Part shown: positions 26,719 through 35,543 of the stretch, in pieces
How the letters are laid out: each line of letters begins with the position of its first letter
Numbering within the stretch: the first letter of the stretch is position 1
From: Xylanimonas allomyrinae
Lineage (GTDB): Bacteria > Actinomycetota > Actinomycetes > Actinomycetales > Cellulomonadaceae
NCBI RefSeq assembly: GCF_004135345.1
Contig: NZ_CP035495.1
Location: forward strand, 3,658,001 to 3,722,000
Direction: 5' to 3'
DNA: 64,000 nt
Made by a program: the position numbers and the translations under genes
The notes under the pieces: model-generated
What the model was told of the DNA's origin: nothing
Database searches by the model: none
The model's input: only the letters and a program-made list of their open reading frames with translations

Positions 26719-27951
26719 TCAGGCGTCGCGGCCGGCGGGAGCCGATGCCGGTGCGGTGAGGAATGCGGGGGCGGTCAGCCCGGCATCGGCGAACGCGGTG
26801 GCGACGGCGACCACGTCGATCTCACCGGTCGGGACCAGGGCGATGGTCGACCCGCCGAACCCGCCGTCCGTCATGCGCGCGCCGATCGCCCCCGCGGCGC
26901 GGCTTGCGGTGACCGCGAGGTCGGTCTCGCGCACGGTGACCTGGTAGTCGTCGCGCAGCGATGCGTGGGAGGCGTCCATGAGGGCCCCCGCCTCGTCATA
27001 GCGGCCCGCGCGCTCCAGGTCGACGAACCGCGCGGTGCGCGCGGTCTCGGTGACGACGTGCCGCACCCGCCTGCCCAGTGTCCCGGCCGGGTCTTGCGCT
27101 GTCAGCCCGGTCAGGGCGTCGTCCAGGGCGTCCGGGGTGATCTCGCGCAGGGCAGCCACACCGAAGAGTTGTGCGGCCCGTTCGCACGAGGCGCGGCGTT
27201 CGGCGTACTGGCCGTCGACCAGCCGGTGCGGGGCGCGGGTGTCGATCACCAGCAGGCTCAGCCCGGCCGCGGTCAGGCTGAACGCCACAGGGGTTGCGGA
27301 CTCGGGGCGGGCCAAATCGATCGAGAAGTCGAGCAGCAGGGCTTGCCCGGTCCGGGAGCTGTCGACGACGCTCTGGTCGAGCCCACCCGTGGGCGCCCCG
27401 GCGATCTCGTTCTCGGCACGCACGCACGCCGCCACTAAGGTCGTGACCCCGTCGGGTGAGCTCGCTAGGCCCAGCCCGTAGACGTCGTCGAGGGCGACGG
27501 CGACCGCCGACTCAAGCGCTGCCGAACTGGAGAGCGATGCGCCGAATGGCACACACGAGTCGACGGCCGCGTCGAACCCGCCGACGTTGTGCCCGGCCCG
27601 GCGCAGCGCCCAAGCCGCCCCCGCGACGTACACGCCCCAGCCCCGCACCGCGCCCGGGGCGACATCACGCAGGTCAGCCTCCCACGGCTCGTCCGTGTTC
27701 GCCGAGACCAGACGAACCAGATCGTCCGCTCGCGGGCGCAACGCCACAAACGTGCGATGTGGCAGAGCGATCGGCAGGCACAGCCCAGCGTTGTAGTCGG
27801 TGTGCTCACCGATCCAGTTCACCCGCCCCGGAGCCGACCACGCCCCGGCGGCGGGCCCCTCGTGTCCGAAGGTGCGTGCGAACAGGGCCCGCGCACGGTC
27901 GGCGCCCTCGGCAGGCGCCCAGGCGGGCACCCAGGTCAGTTCGTGCTGCAT
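26719..27951 (-). CDS. galK: Galactokinase
   Basis: Phosphorylates galactose to Gal-1-P in the cytoplasm. The 410-aa GHMP kinase has the galactokinase signature GRVNWIGEHTDYNAG, the ATP loop PFGASLSSSAALE, and GGFGGSTIAL near the C-terminus. A Leloir operon is suggested by the pyrophosphorylase 37 bp downstream and the galE stump beyond. The DUF5107 gene lies 132 bp upstream, separated by a hairpin. Length and motifs are complete, so the enzyme should be active. Confidence 0.95.
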   Translation of the reverse strand: MQHELTWVPAWAPAEGADRARALFARTFGHEGPAAGAWSAPGRVNWIGEHTDYNAGLCLPIALPHRTFVALRPRADDLVRLVSANTDEPWEADLRDVAPGAVRGWGVYVAGAAWALRRAGHNVGGFDAAVDSCVPFGASLSSSAALESAVAVALDDVYGLGLASSPDGVTTLVAACVRAENEIAGAPTGGLDQSVVDSSRTGQALLLDFSIDLARPESATPVAFSLTAAGLSLLVIDTRAPHRLVDGQYAERRASCERAAQLFGVAALREITPDALDDALTGLTAQDPAGTLGRRVRHVVTETARTARFVDLERAGRYDEAGALMDASHASLRDDYQVTVRETDLAVTASRAAGAIGARMTDGGFGGSTIALVPTGEIDVVAVATAFADAGLTAPAFLTAPASAPAGRDA

Positions 27952-28020
27952 CAGGTCTCCTGGTCGTGTTCAGGCGGTATGCGGTGTCGGGCGGCGCGGT
28001 GGCGCTCGGGTGCGGCTGAG

Positions 28021-28055
28021 CGTCGGCGGATCGTGGTGGTCACGGTCCGCCGACG
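28021..28055 (-). terminator. Hairpin between the DUF5107 gene and galK
   Basis: CGTCGGCGGA (28021-28030) pairs with TCCGCCGACG (28046-28055), with partial pairing inside. There is no T run on the minus strand. It may partly terminate transcription or stabilise the upstream mRNA. Confidence 0.5.
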
Positions 28056-28083
28056 ATCAGAGTGCGCCGACCCGGCGGGCCGC

Positions 28084-31000
28084 TCAGTCGAGCGGCGGGA
28101 AGAGCAACAGGTCGGGCAGTGACGTGGCGAAGTAGTCGACCGACCCGTCGTCGAGGACGGGAGTGACGATGGCGTGGCCGCGCACCTGGGTGCGAGCGGC
28201 GGTCGCTTCGTCGTGGCGCCCGGACTGGTCGAGGAGCGTCGCAAGCCGGGTATAGATCTCGGTCGTGTCCGCCAGCGGGTGTCGGGTCTCACCGAGGTGC
28301 TCCGGGACGGCAATCGCGTCGTGCACTGCCTTGATTGCGCCGGGCAGATCGCCCTCTTGCTCAGACGTTCGGGAGAGTGCGAGGTTGAGGCGCTCCCAGA
28401 CGGCGAGGACCTGACCCTCACCACCTTCGAACGGTGCGAATCGGCGGGTGTCCAGGATCGTGGCGGCGTCGTCGAGGCGCTGGACGTAAATGAGCAGGTT
28501 GCAGTATGTCACCGTCGCGTCGTCGCGCCGCAGCACGAGGTCGCGACGCGCGTCGAGGTTCGCAACCCGACCAACCACTGAGACCCCTGCGCGGGCGCAC
28601 AGTTGGTCGTGTTCGTAGACGAGCCGCGCATCCGGGCGCACTGCGAGGGCCCGCTCGTAGAGGGCCAGTGCACCGGCAGGGTCGGCCTTCACGCTGTAGG
28701 TGGCGATGGCGGCGTTGCGCAGTGCGACGGTGCCGGTTTCGCCGTCGGCGATTGCCGACTCCCACAGGTCGAGCGCCTCGTCGCCGCGTTGGGCGTCGAA
28801 GTAGAGCATCGCGAGCAGGCAGCGGACCTGCCGGTTGGTGGGATCGGCGCTGAGCGCGGACTCCAGGACGTGCTGGTCGTCGAGTCCGGCCGGGAAGCAC
28901 AGCGTGTCCGGGGTGTCCTGCGCGATCAAGCGAGCGGCGACGGCCTCCTGCGTGCGGCCGAGGCGGTCCAGGATCGCCGCACGGTGGTAGTGCGCCAGTG
29001 GGCGGAACTCGCCCGCGGGCGTGGGGGCGATGCGTGCGGCAAGTTCGAGCGCCTCAAGGGCCCCGTCGTCGTCGCCGGCCCGGGATAGGTCGAGCGCGAC
29101 GTCGATGACGGTGCGGCCGTCGAGTCCGGAGAGCGCGCAGATGCCGTCACGCAGGGCGCACACCGTGTGGTCGAGCGGGCTCGCGGCCAGTGCCGTCGCG
29201 ATGACGTCGTCGGCCTCGGTCGGTCGGCCGAGGCGGCGCAGCGCGACGATCTGCAGGGCACGGGCGCGGTTGTCGTCAGGGCCGCAGGAGAGCGCCTCGA
29301 TCGAGAGGCGCAGGGCCTCGCCGAAGTGCCCGGTGCGGGCAGCGATGCGGGCTCGCTCGACGGCGGCGGGTGCCACCCAGGCACGGTTCCACGCGGCCTT
29401 GGCGAGCGCGTCGACCGCGGCGTCGGTGTTGCCCAGGCGCAGCAGCGTCAGGCCCAGCAGGTACGACGTCTCGCCGTCGCGCGGCTGCGCGTTGTACCTC
29501 GTGAGGCGGGCCAGGGCGCGGCGCAAGTACGCCTCGGCCTCCGAGTACAGGCCGCGGTGGAACCGCTCGGTGCCCAGGGCGAGGTTGCAGCGGGCGTCGC
29601 CCGGGTCGCGGCGCAGGCCTTCTTCCCAGTACGGGATAGGGGAGCGCGTGGGGTGGCGGTACTGGGTCAGGTGCAGACCCGTGAGGTAGAGCTCGTCGAC
29701 GCTCTCGATCTCGGCCGGCTGCGGTGGCGGGACGGCTTGCCACGGTTCGGCACTCTCGGTGCGCGGGCGCGGCGCCCAGTCGATGACCGTCGTACCGTCG
29801 TGCTCGACGATGATGCGCGCATCAGTCGGGGCGGCGTCGTCGGTAAGCAGCGTCGACCATGTGAACGGCGCATCGGGGGCGAGGTTGACCTGCTGCTCGC
29901 AGATGGCCTTGCCGCGGACCGTGATGCGCACAACGGCGCTTGGGCGCGGGCGCGAGACCGCGACACCGGCCTGAAGGTGGTGACCGGTCACCTCAAGGTT
30001 GACCGCGGCCTCCGCGTTGGCCTGGTGAGCGACGCCGATCTTCTGGATCGGGAACCACGACTGCGTGAAGGTCTTGGTCTCGCCGGGCTCAAGCCACGTG
30101 AAGTCGGGTTGGTTGTCTGTGTAGACCCCGGCCATGAGCTCGATGTACGGGCCGTCGGAGTCGGTGAGCTGGCGATCCCATGCGTGGCCGAACGCCGCGT
30201 CCCCCCACGTCCACATCTTCTTGCCCGGGGCGATGTGGCGGTCCGCGACGTGCACGAAGCCAGCCTGCGCGGCGTGGTCGTAGCCGCCGAAGAAGTCGTC
30301 TTGGGTGTCGCACACCATGTACGACGTCGGCACCTTGACGTTCTTGTAGAAGTCGAGACGGTCTCCGCCGGTCTCGTGGTGAGCCGGATAGTCGTAGCCG
30401 TAGTACGGGCGGTCGGCCTTCGGGTAGGCGGTGATCGCGCGACGGGCGTGGTCCGCGACATAGTCGACGTCGGTCGGGAAGAACGCCTGATAGTCGTCGT
30501 GCACACGGGCCGCGACGTTCGCCCACCACAGGAAAGTCTGCGCCTCGGACGTCCGGTTGTGCAGGCGCACCACGACCTCCACGACGGCGCGGTCAGGGTG
30601 CAGGCGCACACCGTGCGTACCCCTCATACGAGCGAACGGGTCGTGGTCCGAGCACCAGACCGTCACGGAACCGTCCTCGTGCTCCTCGATCTGCGTCTCG
30701 ACCGGCAGGTAGGTGGCCGGGCGGTGGTGCTGTGGCCAGTTGAACTCGACTCCGCCGGAGATCCAGGGGCCCCCGAGGCCAACCAGCGCGGGCTTGATGA
30801 CACTGTTGCGGTAGAAGAAGTCGTAGTCGGCGCTCTTGTCGTAGCCGACGTGGATGCGTCCGCCCAACTCGGGCAGCACCATCAGGCGCACCCACCGATT
30901 CTCCAGGTGGATGGCCCGCCACTGACGGTCCACCGGGACCTCCTCGACGTGGTCGACGAACGGCACCGGGTAGATCCGTCCGCTGGAGCCCTGGTACACG

Positions 31001-31155
31001 CGACGGTTGACAAAGAGGGGGTACTCGTCAGGCGCGCCCGCCTCGTACGTCCTCATCGTGACGGGCTGCGACCACGCCACGGCGCCACCGGCGGCAATGC
31101 GGGCGGCGAGGCTCTCCGGGACGGCCGGGAGGTTGAGCTGAGCATCGTGGTTCAT
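28084..31155 (-). CDS. DUF5107 and TPR-repeat protein
   Basis: A 1,023-aa cytoplasmic protein without signal peptide. Residues 1 to about 430 form the DUF5107 region, which resembles the galactose mutarotase-like beta-sandwich (ENRWVRLMVLPELGGRIHVG, FNWPQHHRPATYLPV). The remainder is tetratricopeptide repeats, with the spacing visible in YSEAEAYLRRALARL and GALALYERALAVRP. Such proteins occur in sugar-use loci, often near rhamnose or arabinose genes. Here it heads the leftward Leloir operon and diverges from an AraC regulator. Enzymatic role unknown; a glycan-acting or binding protein is inferred. ATG 31155 is the chosen start. Confidence 0.85.
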   Translation of the reverse strand: MNHDAQLNLPAVPESLAARIAAGGAVAWSQPVTMRTYEAGAPDEYPLFVNRRVYQGSSGRIYPVPFVDHVEEVPVDRQWRAIHLENRWVRLMVLPELGGRIHVGYDKSADYDFFYRNSVIKPALVGLGGPWISGGVEFNWPQHHRPATYLPVETQIEEHEDGSVTVWCSDHDPFARMRGTHGVRLHPDRAVVEVVVRLHNRTSEAQTFLWWANVAARVHDDYQAFFPTDVDYVADHARRAITAYPKADRPYYGYDYPAHHETGGDRLDFYKNVKVPTSYMVCDTQDDFFGGYDHAAQAGFVHVADRHIAPGKKMWTWGDAAFGHAWDRQLTDSDGPYIELMAGVYTDNQPDFTWLEPGETKTFTQSWFPIQKIGVAHQANAEAAVNLEVTGHHLQAGVAVSRPRPSAVVRITVRGKAICEQQVNLAPDAPFTWSTLLTDDAAPTDARIIVEHDGTTVIDWAPRPRTESAEPWQAVPPPQPAEIESVDELYLTGLHLTQYRHPTRSPIPYWEEGLRRDPGDARCNLALGTERFHRGLYSEAEAYLRRALARLTRYNAQPRDGETSYLLGLTLLRLGNTDAAVDALAKAAWNRAWVAPAAVERARIAARTGHFGEALRLSIEALSCGPDDNRARALQIVALRRLGRPTEADDVIATALAASPLDHTVCALRDGICALSGLDGRTVIDVALDLSRAGDDDGALEALELAARIAPTPAGEFRPLAHYHRAAILDRLGRTQEAVAARLIAQDTPDTLCFPAGLDDQHVLESALSADPTNRQVRCLLAMLYFDAQRGDEALDLWESAIADGETGTVALRNAAIATYSVKADPAGALALYERALAVRPDARLVYEHDQLCARAGVSVVGRVANLDARRDLVLRRDDATVTYCNLLIYVQRLDDAATILDTRRFAPFEGGEGQVLAVWERLNLALSRTSEQEGDLPGAIKAVHDAIAVPEHLGETRHPLADTTEIYTRLATLLDQSGRHDEATAARTQVRGHAIVTPVLDDGSVDYFATSLPDLLLFPPLD

Positions 31156-31190
31156 GCCGCCATAGGACAGGATTGGTGCATGTCTCGGCT

Positions 31191-31223
31191 ATGGACAACC
31201 GACGTCAAGCATGGACGATCCGA
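31191..31223. promoter_or_regulatory. Direct repeat in the DUF5107/araC intergenic region
   Basis: ATGGACAACCGA (31191) and ATGGACGATCCGA (31211) are in the same orientation with starts 20 bp apart, near two helical turns. AraC-family regulators commonly bind such half-sites. They lie in the 92-bp gap between the divergent genes. Function inferred. Confidence 0.4.
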
Positions 31224-31247
31224 TGATTCTTGCGCGACAATCGGTCC

Positions 31248-32117
31248 ATGCCGATCCGTGACGGCTTTCCTGAGCAGCGCCTCGTCGCGGTGCCCCGCCC
31301 TCTGGTGGAGGCGGCCCTGCAACAGCCGATCACTCGACGACTCGTTGTCACCGATGCGGGGTACTTCCCTCAGGCACCGGATCATCTCGTGGCCCGTCCA
31401 GAGGGCATCGGTGAACACGTCGCAATCCTGTGTACCTCCGGACGTGGATGGGTTCGCTTCGGCGAGCGTCGGCACCCGGTGGGATCCGGTCAAGCGCTAG
31501 TAATACCTGCGACGATCCCGCATGAGTACGGTTCAGGCGCCGAGGATCCGTGGGCGATATGGTGGGTACACGCGGCAGGAAAGGACGCGGGCGAACTGGT
31601 CAGTGCCATCGGCCCGAGGGCTCACCGGCCCACCTTTGAGATTCGTGTGGTTGAGCGTGCCGTGGCACTCATCGACGAGGCCGTGACATCACTCGAACGG
31701 GGAGCATCGGCCGCGACGCTCATCGCTGCCTCTGGCGCCGTCTGGAAGCTTCTGGCGCAACTTGCGGTTGACAGGATCCTGCCACCGCCAGGATCACCGC
31801 TCCAGCGGGCCATGGCGTACCTCGAGGCGCGCGTCGAGTCCCGCGTCCGCGTGAGCGAACTGGCGGCGATGGTTGGTGTGTCGCCATCGCACCTGACGGC
31901 GCTCTTCGGCGAGGCGACCGGCGGAGGGGTGCTTGCCTACCACACGGAGCTCCGCATGGCCCGAGCGCGTCGACTCCTCGACACGACAGGGCTGTCTGTG
32001 AGCGAGATCGCCCAGGACAGCGGGTACGGCGACGCGTTGTACTTCTCGCGACACTTCCGCAAGCACCATGCGCTGAGTCCGACCGAGTACCGACGCCGTG
32101 AACACGGAGGGTCATGA
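31248..32117 (+). CDS. AraC-family sugar-responsive regulator
   Basis: A 289-aa regulator with an N-terminal cupin-like sensing domain (for example GEHVAILCTSGRGWVRFGE and PATIPHEYGSG) and a C-terminal double helix-turn-helix (VRVSELAAMVGVSPSHLTAL, then LSVSEIAQDSGYGDALYFSR). ATG 31248 is preferred over an in-frame TTG at 31230, because GACAAT at 31235-31240 could be the -10. It diverges from the DUF5107-galK operon and is its likely regulator. Its end nearly touches the convergent lacI gene. Confidence 0.9.
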   Translation: MPIRDGFPEQRLVAVPRPLVEAALQQPITRRLVVTDAGYFPQAPDHLVARPEGIGEHVAILCTSGRGWVRFGERRHPVGSGQALVIPATIPHEYGSGAEDPWAIWWVHAAGKDAGELVSAIGPRAHRPTFEIRVVERAVALIDEAVTSLERGASAATLIAASGAVWKLLAQLAVDRILPPPGSPLQRAMAYLEARVESRVRVSELAAMVGVSPSHLTALFGEATGGGVLAYHTELRMARARRLLDTTGLSVSEIAQDSGYGDALYFSRHFRKHHALSPTEYRRREHGGS

Positions 32118-32121
32118 GCCG

Positions 32122-33135
32122 TCAGCCGACGGTGCTCGCCCGCACGACGAGCGTCGGTTCGAGGATCGCGGTCTCGTGGGCGTGGGTGGAACCGTCCGCG
32201 ATCTCCTTGAGCAGTAGACGCATCGCGACGCGGCCGATCGCCTCTCCCGGTTGCTGAACGGTAGTAATCGCGACCGGGCTGTTCCAGGTCGCTTGATTGT
32301 TGTCGTAGCCGACGATCGCAATATCGCCTGGGATTGCGACGCCTGCCATTTGGAGGGCTTGCACCACGCCCACCGCAAGGAGGTCTGTCGATGCAACGAT
32401 GCCATCGATCCTTCCGGCTCTGGCGTCGTCGGCGAGTTCCTGGCCTGCAGACCAGCCGTCGGCACGGCTCACGCCTGCGGGGTCAACGGTTCGAACGTGT
32501 TCGATCGCGTGCTCCTTCACTGCGCGATCGAACCCGGCTGCTCGATGTCGGATCGGACGCAACCCGAGTGGTCCGCCCACAAACGCTAGGCGCTGGCGGC
32601 CAAGACCTGCGAGGTGACAGGTTGCCAGGTAAGCGCCGTGCTCGTTGTCTGCTGAGACCGAGCAACTGAGCGCCGATGGTACCGACAAGTTCACCGAGAC
32701 TGTTGGCAGTCTGCGCCCAAGACTGCCGAGCAACGCCGTGAAGTGGTCGTCATCGTTGAGTCCGAGAAGCACACCAGATGCTCGTTCCTCGTCGAACGCC
32801 TTCAAGTAGCGCTGCTCACGCTCGAGCCGCCCGTCGCTGTGGGCAATCATCAGCACGTGCCCTGCCTCCTCGGCCGCCGCCTCGGCGCCACGGGCCACGT
32901 CGACGAAGAACGAGTTGCCGAGATCGGGCAGAATCAGGCCGGTCAGTCGGCTCGACCCCGCAGCTAGCGTTCGCGCATTTGCGTTTGGCTGATAGTCGAG
33001 TGCCTCGATTGCCCGGGTAACCTTCGCGAGCGTCGCGGGTCGGACCCGGTCTGCGTGGTTGAGCACGTTCGAGACAGTGCCCGTCGAGACGCCCGCGAGT
33101 CGGGCAACATCCGTGATCGATGCTCGCGCTTGCAT
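32122..33135 (-). CDS. LacI-family transcriptional regulator
   Basis: A 337-aa repressor with an N-terminal helix-turn-helix (ITDVARLAGVSTGTVSNVLN), a hinge (ANARTLAAGSSRLTGLILPD) and a periplasmic-binding-protein-like effector domain (DGIVASTDLLAVGVVQAL, IAIVGYDNNQATW). It diverges from the ABC transporter operon across 450 bp containing three matching palindromes, one of them 52 bp before its own start. It probably represses the import and rhamnose genes and itself. The effector is unknown; rhamnose, rhamnulose or a Gal-Rha disaccharide are candidates. Confidence 0.93.
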   Translation of the reverse strand: MQARASITDVARLAGVSTGTVSNVLNHADRVRPATLAKVTRAIEALDYQPNANARTLAAGSSRLTGLILPDLGNSFFVDVARGAEAAAEEAGHVLMIAHSDGRLEREQRYLKAFDEERASGVLLGLNDDDHFTALLGSLGRRLPTVSVNLSVPSALSCSVSADNEHGAYLATCHLAGLGRQRLAFVGGPLGLRPIRHRAAGFDRAVKEHAIEHVRTVDPAGVSRADGWSAGQELADDARAGRIDGIVASTDLLAVGVVQALQMAGVAIPGDIAIVGYDNNQATWNSPVAITTVQQPGEAIGRVAMRLLLKEIADGSTHAHETAILEPTLVVRASTVG

Positions 33136-33186
33136 CAGGGCGTCCCCGCCCGCATGTCGGCAACCGTCATGTCTCCACCCTATCGA

Positions 33187-33199
33187 TGCAGCGCTTCAA
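33187..33199. promoter_or_regulatory. LacI-type operator, copy 1
   Basis: TGCAGCGCTTCAA, a near-palindrome centred on AGCGCT, lies 52 bp upstream of the lacI start. It fits autoregulation. Confidence 0.55.
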
Positions 33200-33435
33200 C
33201 CTGATGCGTGACGCCCGATGGCAGCCCAACCGACAGCCCGCGCCGTCGCTCAGAGGTCCCGGGCATGGCGCCGGCCGCAACGAGCGGGCCATCGGCCCAG
33301 GTGATGCCTTCGAAGGCGAACCACCAGAAGCATCGCTGGGGTCTGGCGCGCCAGAGGCCTTCTAGAGCCGCCCGTGGCCGACCAGTTCGCGGACAAGCGT
33401 CAACCGGCCGACGCTCACTATGCGCCAGCACTTGA

Positions 33436-33450
33436 TTGCAGCGCTTCAAT
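33436..33450. promoter_or_regulatory. LacI-type operator, copy 2
   Basis: TTGCAGCGCTTCAAT is almost a perfect palindrome. It overlaps a possible -35 (TTGATT, 33432-33437) and fills the spacer to a possible -10 (TGATGC, 33454-33459), the position expected for repression. Confidence 0.6.
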
Positions 33451-33471
33451 CCGTGATGCTTGACCCAGGCG

Positions 33472-33486
33472 TTGGAGCGCTTCAAG
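33472..33486. promoter_or_regulatory. LacI-type operator, copy 3
   Basis: TTGGAGCGCTTCAAG lies about 100 bp before the first permease gene and 35 bp after copy 2, which would allow cooperative repressor binding. The rest of 33136-33586 contains no gene I can support. Confidence 0.55.
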
Positions 33487-33586
33487 AAGGTCCGGAGCCC
33501 TCCGTTGCCAGCCAGCCCGGCCACAAGGCCGGGGAAGGCTCGCTCCATCCGGCACCGGAGCCGGACGGGCTACAAGGAGGTGGCAT

Positions 33587-34516
33587 GTGGCAGCAGTGAC
33601 GAGCGCCGCGAGTGTCGGCGAACGGGCCCCGCGAACGGTGGAGGCGGGCAACGGGCGCCGTCGGCGATGGGCTGGGTGGGCCTTCATCGGCCCTTTCATG
33701 GCTGTCTTCACACTTGTCTTCCTGGCCCCCATTGCGTACTCACTCTGGCTCAGCGTCCACCGCACGCAGTTCGTCGGCGGAACGCAGTTCGTGGGGCTCG
33801 ACAATTACGTTCGCGCCCTGCAGGACCCTCGATTCTGGGAGGGCGCAGTCCGGGTAGGACTGTTCCTGGCCGTCCAAGTCCCGGTCATGTTCGTCCTCGC
33901 GCTCCTCGCAGCGCTCGCTCTCGACTCGGGGCGCCTGTACGGAAAGAGCTTCTTCCGGATCTCGATCTTCATGCCGTACGCAGTGCCCGGTGTGGTCTCC
34001 GCGCTCATGTGGGGGTTCCTCTATGGAACTCGGTTTGGGTTGACTGGAAACCTGAACGACCTGTTCGGCTGGAACCTCGATCCTCTGAATTCGAGTCTCC
34101 TTCTGCCTGCGATCGGAAACATTGTGACCTGGCAATGGGTCGGATATTCCATGCTCATTTTCTACTCCGCGCTCAAGGTTGTGGACACCTCGTTGTACGA
34201 GGCGGCAGCAATCGACGGCGCCACTCAGTTTCAGATCATTCGCAAGATCAAGATACCGGCTCTTCGCGGCGCGATGGTGATCGCCACGATCTTCTCAATC
34301 ATCGGTAGTTTCCAACTGTTCAACGAACCCCAGATTCTCCAGGCGTTGACTCCGCAGCGAATCACGTCACACTATACCCCGAACATGTTCGCATTCAACC
34401 TGTCCTTTGCCGGGCAGCAGGTCAATTATGCCGCTGCGATCGCCATCATCATGGGCCTGATCACCATGGTGATCGCCTACGTGGTGCAGCTTCGCGGCAC
34501 GCGAAAGGACGTGTGA
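33587..34516 (+). CDS. ABC sugar transporter permease (MalF/CUT1-type)
   Basis: Inner-membrane permease of a carbohydrate importer. The 309-aa protein has about six hydrophobic helices, beginning with GWAFIGPFMAVFTLVFLAPI, and the EAA loop EAAAIDGATQFQIIRKIKIP that contacts the ATPase. GTG 33587 follows AAGGAGG. The next permease starts inside its stop codon. No ATPase gene is nearby, as is usual for CUT1 systems that share an MsmX/MsiK-type ATPase. Its base composition is visibly less GC-rich than the flanks. Confidence 0.93.
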   Translation: MAAVTSAASVGERAPRTVEAGNGRRRRWAGWAFIGPFMAVFTLVFLAPIAYSLWLSVHRTQFVGGTQFVGLDNYVRALQDPRFWEGAVRVGLFLAVQVPVMFVLALLAALALDSGRLYGKSFFRISIFMPYAVPGVVSALMWGFLYGTRFGLTGNLNDLFGWNLDPLNSSLLLPAIGNIVTWQWVGYSMLIFYSALKVVDTSLYEAAAIDGATQFQIIRKIKIPALRGAMVIATIFSIIGSFQLFNEPQILQALTPQRITSHYTPNMFAFNLSFAGQQVNYAAAIAIIMGLITMVIAYVVQLRGTRKDV

Positions 34517-35472
34517 TGGCCAGGCTCGCATCCACTGCCGTTCCGTCGAATGGCACCGAGTCCGACGGGCGCCGAACCGGTCGGCCCGGTCCCATCACGC
34601 TTCGGCCAGGGTTGCTTCGACCCGACAAGAAGCCGAAGAAGTCGATCGTCCGCACCATCCTGATGGCTTTGATGGCGCTCTACACGCTGGTGCCCCTGGC
34701 CTGGCTCGTCTTCAGCTCGACCAAGACACTCGAGGGTCTCCAGACATCGTTCGGACTGTGGTTCGCTGGGGATTTCGCACTGTGGGACAACATCCGGCTC
34801 GTCCTGACGCACCAAGACGGTGTGTTCCTGCGATGGTTTGCGAACACGCTCCTGTATGTGGTCGTGGGAGCAGGGGGCGCGACTCTGCTTGCGCTGCTGG
34901 GCGGCTACGCCCTGGCAAAGTTCGACTTCCCCGGCAAGCGCGCGGTCTTCGCCATAGTCATCGGCGCTGTCGCCGTGCCAGGCACTGCCCTCGCAGTACC
35001 AACCTTCCTGCTTTTCAGCCGACTCGGCTTCACCAACACGCCTTGGGCGGTGATCATCCCATCGCTCATCTCGCCGTTCGCGCTGTATCTCATGTGGACC
35101 TTTGCTAGCGAGGCAATTCCGACGGAACTCATGGAGGCTGCTCGAATTGACGGTGCCGGGGAGTTCCGCACCTTCTTCAAGGTGGGATTGCCACTGCTCG
35201 CACCGGGCACGGTCACTGTCATTCTCATTACGACCGTCACGACCTGGAACAACTTCTTCCTTCCTCTGATCATGTTACGCGATCCCCAGTGGTTCCCGCT
35301 CACGCTTGGGCTCAACAACTGGAATCAGGCGGCATTCACTCCGGGCGGGCAAGCACTCTTCCATCTTGTGCTCACGGGTTCGCTGCTCACTGTCATCCCG
35401 TTGGCGGTCACCTTCCTGCTGCTCCAGCGCTACTGGCAGAACGGTCTGGCCGCCGGCGCGGTCAAGGGTTGA
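34516..35472 (+). CDS. ABC sugar transporter permease (MalG/CUT1-type)
   Basis: Second permease of the importer, 318 aa, with about six membrane helices and the EAA loop EAARIDGAGEFRTFFKVGLP. ATG 34516 overlaps the upstream TGA by one base, indicating translational coupling; a GTG one codon upstream is possible. An N-terminal 50-residue cytoplasmic stretch precedes the first helix. It forms the channel with the preceding permease and takes sugar from the binding protein encoded next. Confidence 0.93.
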   Translation: MARLASTAVPSNGTESDGRRTGRPGPITLRPGLLRPDKKPKKSIVRTILMALMALYTLVPLAWLVFSSTKTLEGLQTSFGLWFAGDFALWDNIRLVLTHQDGVFLRWFANTLLYVVVGAGGATLLALLGGYALAKFDFPGKRAVFAIVIGAVAVPGTALAVPTFLLFSRLGFTNTPWAVIIPSLISPFALYLMWTFASEAIPTELMEAARIDGAGEFRTFFKVGLPLLAPGTVTVILITTVTTWNNFFLPLIMLRDPQWFPLTLGLNNWNQAAFTPGGQALFHLVLTGSLLTVIPLAVTFLLLQRYWQNGLAAGAVKG

Positions 35473-35543
35473 CCCCTGCAACTTCTCACAGCAACCTCAC
35501 GATCCGATACGCGGCTCATGCCGCACACCACGAAAGGTCAACG

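Noticed and set aside
33180-33548. 122-aa open frame between lacI and the permease genes (minus strand)
   Set aside because: Part of it (FEGITWADGPLVAAGAMPG) looks coding-like, but it spans all three operator palindromes and the importer promoter, has no ribosome site and no family. At most a remnant.
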